From the NCBI GenBank assembly GCA_041621405.1, contig JBFKAV010000159.1, positions 1 to 7,789 on the forward strand: 7,789 nucleotides of DNA, in the 5' to 3' direction. Shown one piece after another: positions 5,233 through 7,789 of this stretch. The notes beneath the pieces are model-generated. The model saw nothing but the letters and a program-made list of their open reading frames with translations, was not told the DNA's origin and ran no database searches. This DNA is from JBFKAV01 sp041621405. GTDB taxonomy: Bacteria > Pseudomonadota > Alphaproteobacteria > Rhodobacterales > Rhodobacteraceae. How positions within the stretch are numbered: the first letter of the stretch is position 1; every line of letters starts with the position of its first letter. Both the position numbers and the translations under genes were made by a program.

Positions 5233-6816
5233 ATGGCGCACGAAGCCCTCGACCCGGCCTTCCGCCGCCTGATCGACGAGCACGCGCCCGTCCGGCAGGC
5301 GGGTTCAGGCTTCATCTTCACCGAAGGTCCGATCTGGCACCCGGCCGACCACTACCTTTTGTTCTCGGACATGCCGGGAGACGTGCGGCGGCGGCTCGAC
5401 CGTGCCGGCGTGCGCGAGGTCCTCAAGCCCTCGAACAAGGGCAACGGGATGACCTACGACGCGGGTCTGAACCTGCTTGTCTGCGAACACGCGACGTCCT
5501 CGGTCGCGCGGTTCTCGCCGGACGGGCGGCGCGAGGTGCTGGCGAGCCTCTTCGAGGGGCGGGAGCTCAATTCCCCGAACGACATCTGCGTGAAGTCCGA
5601 CGGGTCGGTCTGGTTCACCGACCCGTGGTACGGACGGATGCCGCACTACGGCGTCGAGCGCCCTCGCCAGCTTGGCTGGCAGGGGGTGTTCCGGCTGACG
5701 CCCGGTCATCGCCCGGGCGACGAACCGGAACTGGCGGTCGACCGCTATCTCTTCACCATGCCGAACGGGCTCTGCTTCTCGCCCGACGAAAAGCTGTTCT
5801 ACGTCAACGACACCGAACAGGCAAACATCCGGGTGTTCGACGTCGCAGGCGACGGGAAACTGTCGAACGGGCGCATCTTCGCCTCGGGGATCCGGGACAG
5901 CCTGAAGCCGGGCGTGCCAGACGGCATGAAGTGCGATGCCGAGGGCAACGTCTGGGTGACGGCGCCGGGCGGGCTGTGGGTCTATGCGTCCTCGGGGCGC
6001 CTGATCGGCAAGGTGGCGATCCCGGAACTCCCCGCCAACCTCCATTGGGGCGGCGAGGACTGGCGGACACTCTATGTCTGCGCCTCGACGAGTGTCTACG
6101 CGGTCCCGGTGAAGGTCGGGCCGAGAAACGAGCCCTTCATGCGGGCGCGGGGGGCATCGCAGCCGGCCTCGGCCCGGCCGGCCGAAGCCGCGTCTCCGCA
6201 GGGCGGCCAGGAGCTCCGCCTCGACCCGCGGCGCTGCGCGCTCATCATCCAGGACATGCAGAATGACGTTGTGATGGAAGGTGGCGCCTTCGCAGACTCC
6301 GGCAGCCCGCAGCACTGCAAGGACCAGAAGGCGCTCGAGAACGTCGCGCGGCTCGCCCGGCGCTGTCGCGAACTCGGGGTGCCGGTGATCCACGTGCACT
6401 TCGTCGTGCCTCCCGGCGCGAAGGGGCTGACATTGAACGCGCCGCTGTTCGAAGGCGTTCTCGACAACAGCGCGCTCGTCCGTGGCACCTGGGGCGCGGA
6501 GCCCGCGCCGGGGGCCGAGGTGCACGACGGCGACCACGTGGTCGAGAAGATGCGCATGTCCGCCTGGGAGGGCACCAACCTCGAGACGATCCTCAAGGCC
6601 GAGGGCCGGGATATCCTGATCGAAACCGGGGCCTGGACCAACATGTCGATCGAGCACACGGCGCGGACCGGGGCCGACAAGGGCTATGTCATGGTGATCC
6701 CCGAGGACGGGTGTTCGACGATGAACGCGGACTGGCACCGGGCGAGCATCGACTATGCCCTGCAGAACGTGGCGCTGGTGACGAAGACCGACGTGGTGAT
6801 CGCGGCGCTGGGGTAG
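5233..6816 (+). CDS. Fusion: SMP-30/gluconolactonase propeller + isochorismatase-like hydrolase
   Basis: A 527-residue protein with two catalytic-type domains in one open frame. Residues about 20-296 form an SMP-30/LRE six-bladed propeller: FTEGPIW with E31, SPND with N117/D118, MPNGL with N178 and PDGMKCD with D230 give the usual metal-site residues of gluconolactonases. A flexible linker rich in A, P, S, G and Q covers about 306-328 (bases 6148-6216). Residues about 334-527 are an isochorismatase-like hydrolase: IIQDMQND supplies the catalytic Asp (D341), VVEKMRMSAW the lysine (K439), and TGAWTNMSIEHTAR (465-478) the nucleophile loop. S472 stands in the position of the usual cysteine. The propeller should hydrolyse a sugar or other lactone; the second domain would act on an amide, ureide or vinyl-ether-like bond if active. 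The start at 5233 follows GAGGGCAGGA, 10 bases after the upstream stop. The domain assignments are firm; the combined role is unknown. Confidence 0.9.
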   Translation: MAHEALDPAFRRLIDEHAPVRQAGSGFIFTEGPIWHPADHYLLFSDMPGDVRRRLDRAGVREVLKPSNKGNGMTYDAGLNLLVCEHATSSVARFSPDGRREVLASLFEGRELNSPNDICVKSDGSVWFTDPWYGRMPHYGVERPRQLGWQGVFRLTPGHRPGDEPELAVDRYLFTMPNGLCFSPDEKLFYVNDTEQANIRVFDVAGDGKLSNGRIFASGIRDSLKPGVPDGMKCDAEGNVWVTAPGGLWVYASSGRLIGKVAIPELPANLHWGGEDWRTLYVCASTSVYAVPVKVGPRNEPFMRARGASQPASARPAEAASPQGGQELRLDPRRCALIIQDMQNDVVMEGGAFADSGSPQHCKDQKALENVARLARRCRELGVPVIHVHFVVPPGAKGLTLNAPLFEGVLDNSALVRGTWGAEPAPGAEVHDGDHVVEKMRMSAWEGTNLETILKAEGRDILIETGAWTNMSIEHTARTGADKGYVMVIPEDGCSTMNADWHRASIDYALQNVALVTKTDVVIAALG

Positions 6817-6820
6817 GAGG
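6815..6820 (+). promoter_or_regulatory. Shine-Dalgarno site deciding the dehydrogenase start
   Basis: AGGAGG overlaps the fusion gene's TAG stop and lies 4 bases before the ATG at 6825. It supports this start over an in-frame ATG at 6711 that would add a tail overlapping the fusion gene and place 38 unrelated residues before the Rossmann fold. Confidence 0.75.
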
Positions 6821-6824
6821 AACG

Positions 6825-7571
6825 ATGAACCGGTACGACATGGGCGGGCAGGTGGCCGTCGTCACGGGCGGGGCACAGGGGATCGGCCTTGCGGTCGCGA
6901 AGCGGATGCACGCCTCGGGCGCAACGGTCCTTCTGTGGGACGTCGACGGAGAGCTTGCCGCGAAATCCGCGGCCGGGCTCGGCGAGAGGGCCGAGGGCGC
7001 TGCGGTCGACGTCACGGATGCAGACGCGGTTCAGCGGCTGGCCGAAGCGGCGGCCGAGCGGCACGGGCGGATCGACATGCTCGTGGCCTCGGCGGGGATT
7101 GCCGGAGCGAACGGCCGGGTCGTCGACTACCCGGTGGCCGAGTTTCACAAGATCGTCGAGGTCAACCTCTTCGGCGTCTTCCACACCTGTCGGGCGATCC
7201 TGCCCGTGATGGAACGGCAGGGCTACGGGCGCGTGGTCAACATCGCGTCCGTCGCCGGCAAGGAAGGAAACCCGAACGCGGCCGCCTACTCGGCGTCGAA
7301 GGCAGCGGTGATGGCGCTGACGAAGTCGCTCGGCAAGGAGCATGCGGACAAGGACATCGCGGTCAACTGCGTGACGCCGGCAGCCGCGCGGACGCGGATT
7401 TTCGACCAGATGAGCCAGGCGCACATCGACTTCATGCTCTCGAAGATCCCGCGCGGACGGTTCCTCGAGGTGGACGAGGCGGCGAACATGATCGCCTGGC
7501 TCTGCACGAAAGAGAATTCCTTCACCACAGGCGCCGTCTTTGACCTGTCAGGTGGCCGGGCGACCTACTGA
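6825..7571 (+). CDS. Short-chain dehydrogenase/reductase (classical SDR), sugar-acid/alcohol dehydrogenase-like
   Basis: A 248-residue classical SDR, the normal length for the family. The cofactor motif TGGAQGIG (14-21) is followed by an aspartate at the end of strand 2 (D39 in LLWDVD), which usually favours NAD over NADP. The catalytic set is complete: N114, S142, Y155 and K159 (YSASK). The usual NNAG element reads ASAG (88-91). The segment GKEGNPNAAAY (145-155) resembles SDRs that oxidise 2-keto-3-deoxy sugar acids and related hydroxy acids, though the same style occurs in many proteins annotated as 3-oxoacyl-ACP reductases. It begins 8 bases after the fusion gene and is the last gene before the intergenic region. 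In this operon it most likely oxidises an alcohol released by the lactonases. Its substrate is inferred, not shown. Confidence 0.9.
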   Translation: MNRYDMGGQVAVVTGGAQGIGLAVAKRMHASGATVLLWDVDGELAAKSAAGLGERAEGAAVDVTDADAVQRLAEAAAERHGRIDMLVASAGIAGANGRVVDYPVAEFHKIVEVNLFGVFHTCRAILPVMERQGYGRVVNIASVAGKEGNPNAAAYSASKAAVMALTKSLGKEHADKDIAVNCVTPAAARTRIFDQMSQAHIDFMLSKIPRGRFLEVDEAANMIAWLCTKENSFTTGAVFDLSGGRATY

Positions 7572-7573
7572 CG

Positions 7574-7587
7574 CCCCACAGCTGGGG
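7574..7587 (+). terminator. Weak hairpin after the operon
   Basis: CCCCA and TGGGG pair around a CAGC loop, two bases after the dehydrogenase stop. The stem is only 5 pairs and no T-run follows, so it is at best a poor intrinsic terminator. It may simply stabilise the mRNA end. Confidence 0.25.
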
Positions 7588-7621
7588 GGTGGTGGCGAGG
7601 GGCCCTTGAATGACGACACCG

Positions 7622-7637
7622 TGGGAATGCGCTACCA
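7622..7637. promoter_or_regulatory. Possible operator: imperfect dyad TGGnAnnGCnnTnCCA
   Basis: TGGGAATGCGCTACCA pairs in 5 of 8 symmetric positions, with a GC centre and TGG/CCA ends. LacI- and GntR-family sites often look like this. It lies between the operon and the insertion sequence, so it could belong to a downstream promoter now cut off by the element. The symmetry is too weak to be certain. Confidence 0.25.
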
Positions 7638-7638
7638 A

Positions 7639-7668
7639 TTGCCGTTCTCTAGGGTCAGGACCTATAAA
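7639..7668 (+). promoter_or_regulatory. Candidate promoter spanning the IS left junction
   Basis: TTGCCG (7639-7644) and TATAAA (7663-7668) are separated by 18 bases and match the sigma-70 consensus at 4/6 and 5/6 positions. The -35 element lies in flanking DNA and the -10 inside the proposed element end. It would read into the transposase, which starts 54 bases after the -10 hexamer. Confidence 0.35.
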
Positions 7669-7670
7669 CC

Positions 7671-7704
7671 AGCTTGAGGTGACCCGGGTTGCGTGATTCA
7701 AGCT
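7671..7704 (+). repeat. Inverted repeat in the IS leader
   Basis: AGCTTGA (7671-7677) and TCAAGCT (7698-7704) are perfect 7-base inverted arms around a 20-base loop that holds the palindrome ACCCGGGT (7682-7689). Upstream of a transposase such a stem could bind transposase, or hide the start region in read-through transcripts from the neighbouring operon. The function is inferred. Confidence 0.45.
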
Positions 7705-7721
7705 CCCGAAGCAGAGGGGGC

Positions 7722-7789
7722 ATGATGAGCGGACATTTCTGGCTGAGCGACGAGCAGATGGAGCGGCTGCGGCCGTTCTTTCCGAAGTC
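7722..7789 (+). CDS. Transposase, IS5 family-like, N-terminal fragment (3' cut by window end)
   Basis: The 22 complete codons give MMSGHFWLSDEQMERLRPFF followed by PK; the last two bases (TC) begin a serine codon. The 'W.L.D.Q...L.PF.P' pattern is the start of the DUF4096-type N-terminal domain of IS5-family transposases, which are common in alphaproteobacteria. Translation may begin at the ATG at 7722 or at the one at 7725; the purine-rich AGAGGGGG (7713-7720) suits the second slightly better. The DDE catalytic domain lies outside the window, so whether the element is intact cannot be judged. Confidence 0.75.
   Translation, partial: MMSGHFWLSDEQMERLRPFFPK

Larger units (their letters stand above)
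7652..7789 (+). mobile_element. Insertion sequence, IS5-family-like, left end; cut by the window edge
   Basis: The transposase N-terminus begins about 70 bases inside a proposed left end at GGGTCAGGACC (7652-7662), a short near-palindromic terminal sequence. It is preceded by CTA to give CTAG (7649-7652), which fits IS5-group elements that insert at and duplicate TA in short CTAG-like targets. The leader of the element is clearly richer in A and T than the operon, which fits a foreign origin. The other terminal repeat is outside the window, so the exact left boundary is inferred and could be off by a few bases. Confidence 0.65.

Noticed and set aside
3528..5321. Reverse-strand open frame of 597 codons opposite the two lactonase-like genes
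   Set aside because: No domain motif. It overlaps two genes with complete catalytic motifs, and its openness follows from GC-rich codons on the + strand.
5305..6738. Reverse-strand open frame of 477 codons opposite the fusion gene
   Set aside because: Same reason: no motifs, no ribosome site, fully antisense to a protein with two intact domains.
6711..6824. Earlier ATG at 6711 for the dehydrogenase
   Set aside because: It would overlap the fusion gene by about 100 bases and add residues before the standard SDR N-terminus; AGGAGG precedes 6825.
7572..7721. Search for tRNA, riboswitch, CRISPR repeats or a small gene in the noncoding stretch
   Set aside because: No cloverleaf, no spaced direct repeats and no convincing start with a ribosome site, apart from the IS end and the weak elements listed.

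Overview
The window is high in GC, and its reading frames strongly prefer G or C at third codon positions. Gene content and protein style suggest an alphaproteobacterium, most like Rhodobacteraceae; this is inference from sequence style, not a database match. One tightly packed operon on the + strand fills about the first 7570 bases, and the start of an insertion sequence fills the right end.

Left block (1-3474). The window opens inside the molybdopterin-binding subunit of a xanthine dehydrogenase-family (molybdenum hydroxylase) enzyme. The subunit is encoded as two polypeptides: the end of an N-terminal half with a proline-rich tail (1-477) and a separate C-terminal half of 340 residues (477-1499). 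Next come a MoxR/CoxD-type AAA+ ATPase (1499-2380) and a VWA/CoxE-like protein with a complete MIDAS (2377-3474). ATPase/VWA pairs of this type assist insertion or maturation of the metal site in CO-dehydrogenase-like molybdenum enzymes. The iron-sulfur and FAD subunits are expected to lie left of the window.

Right block (3471-7571). The VWA stop codon overlaps the start of a COG3618 TIM-barrel amidohydrolase/lactonase. After it come a metallo-beta-lactamase-fold lactonase-like hydrolase, a two-domain fusion of an SMP-30/gluconolactonase propeller with an isochorismatase-like hydrolase, and a classical short-chain dehydrogenase. Every junction is a stop/start overlap or a gap of 8 to 15 bases, so the seven complete genes and the partial first gene are probably one transcription unit. 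The layout suggests a catabolic cassette: the molybdenum enzyme hydroxylates or dehydrogenates a substrate (often a heterocycle or aldehyde in this family), several hydrolases open lactone, lactam or amide bonds, and the dehydrogenase oxidises an alcohol. The substrate cannot be read from the sequence.

Right edge (7572-7789). A short intergenic region holds a weak hairpin and a weak dyad that could be an operator. A partial IS5-family-like insertion sequence follows, with its transposase cut by the window end.

The main points of interest are the split molybdenum subunit, the lactonase-amidase fusion whose isochorismatase domain has serine where the nucleophilic cysteine is expected, three unrelated lactonase folds encoded in a row, and a possible hybrid promoter across the IS junction.
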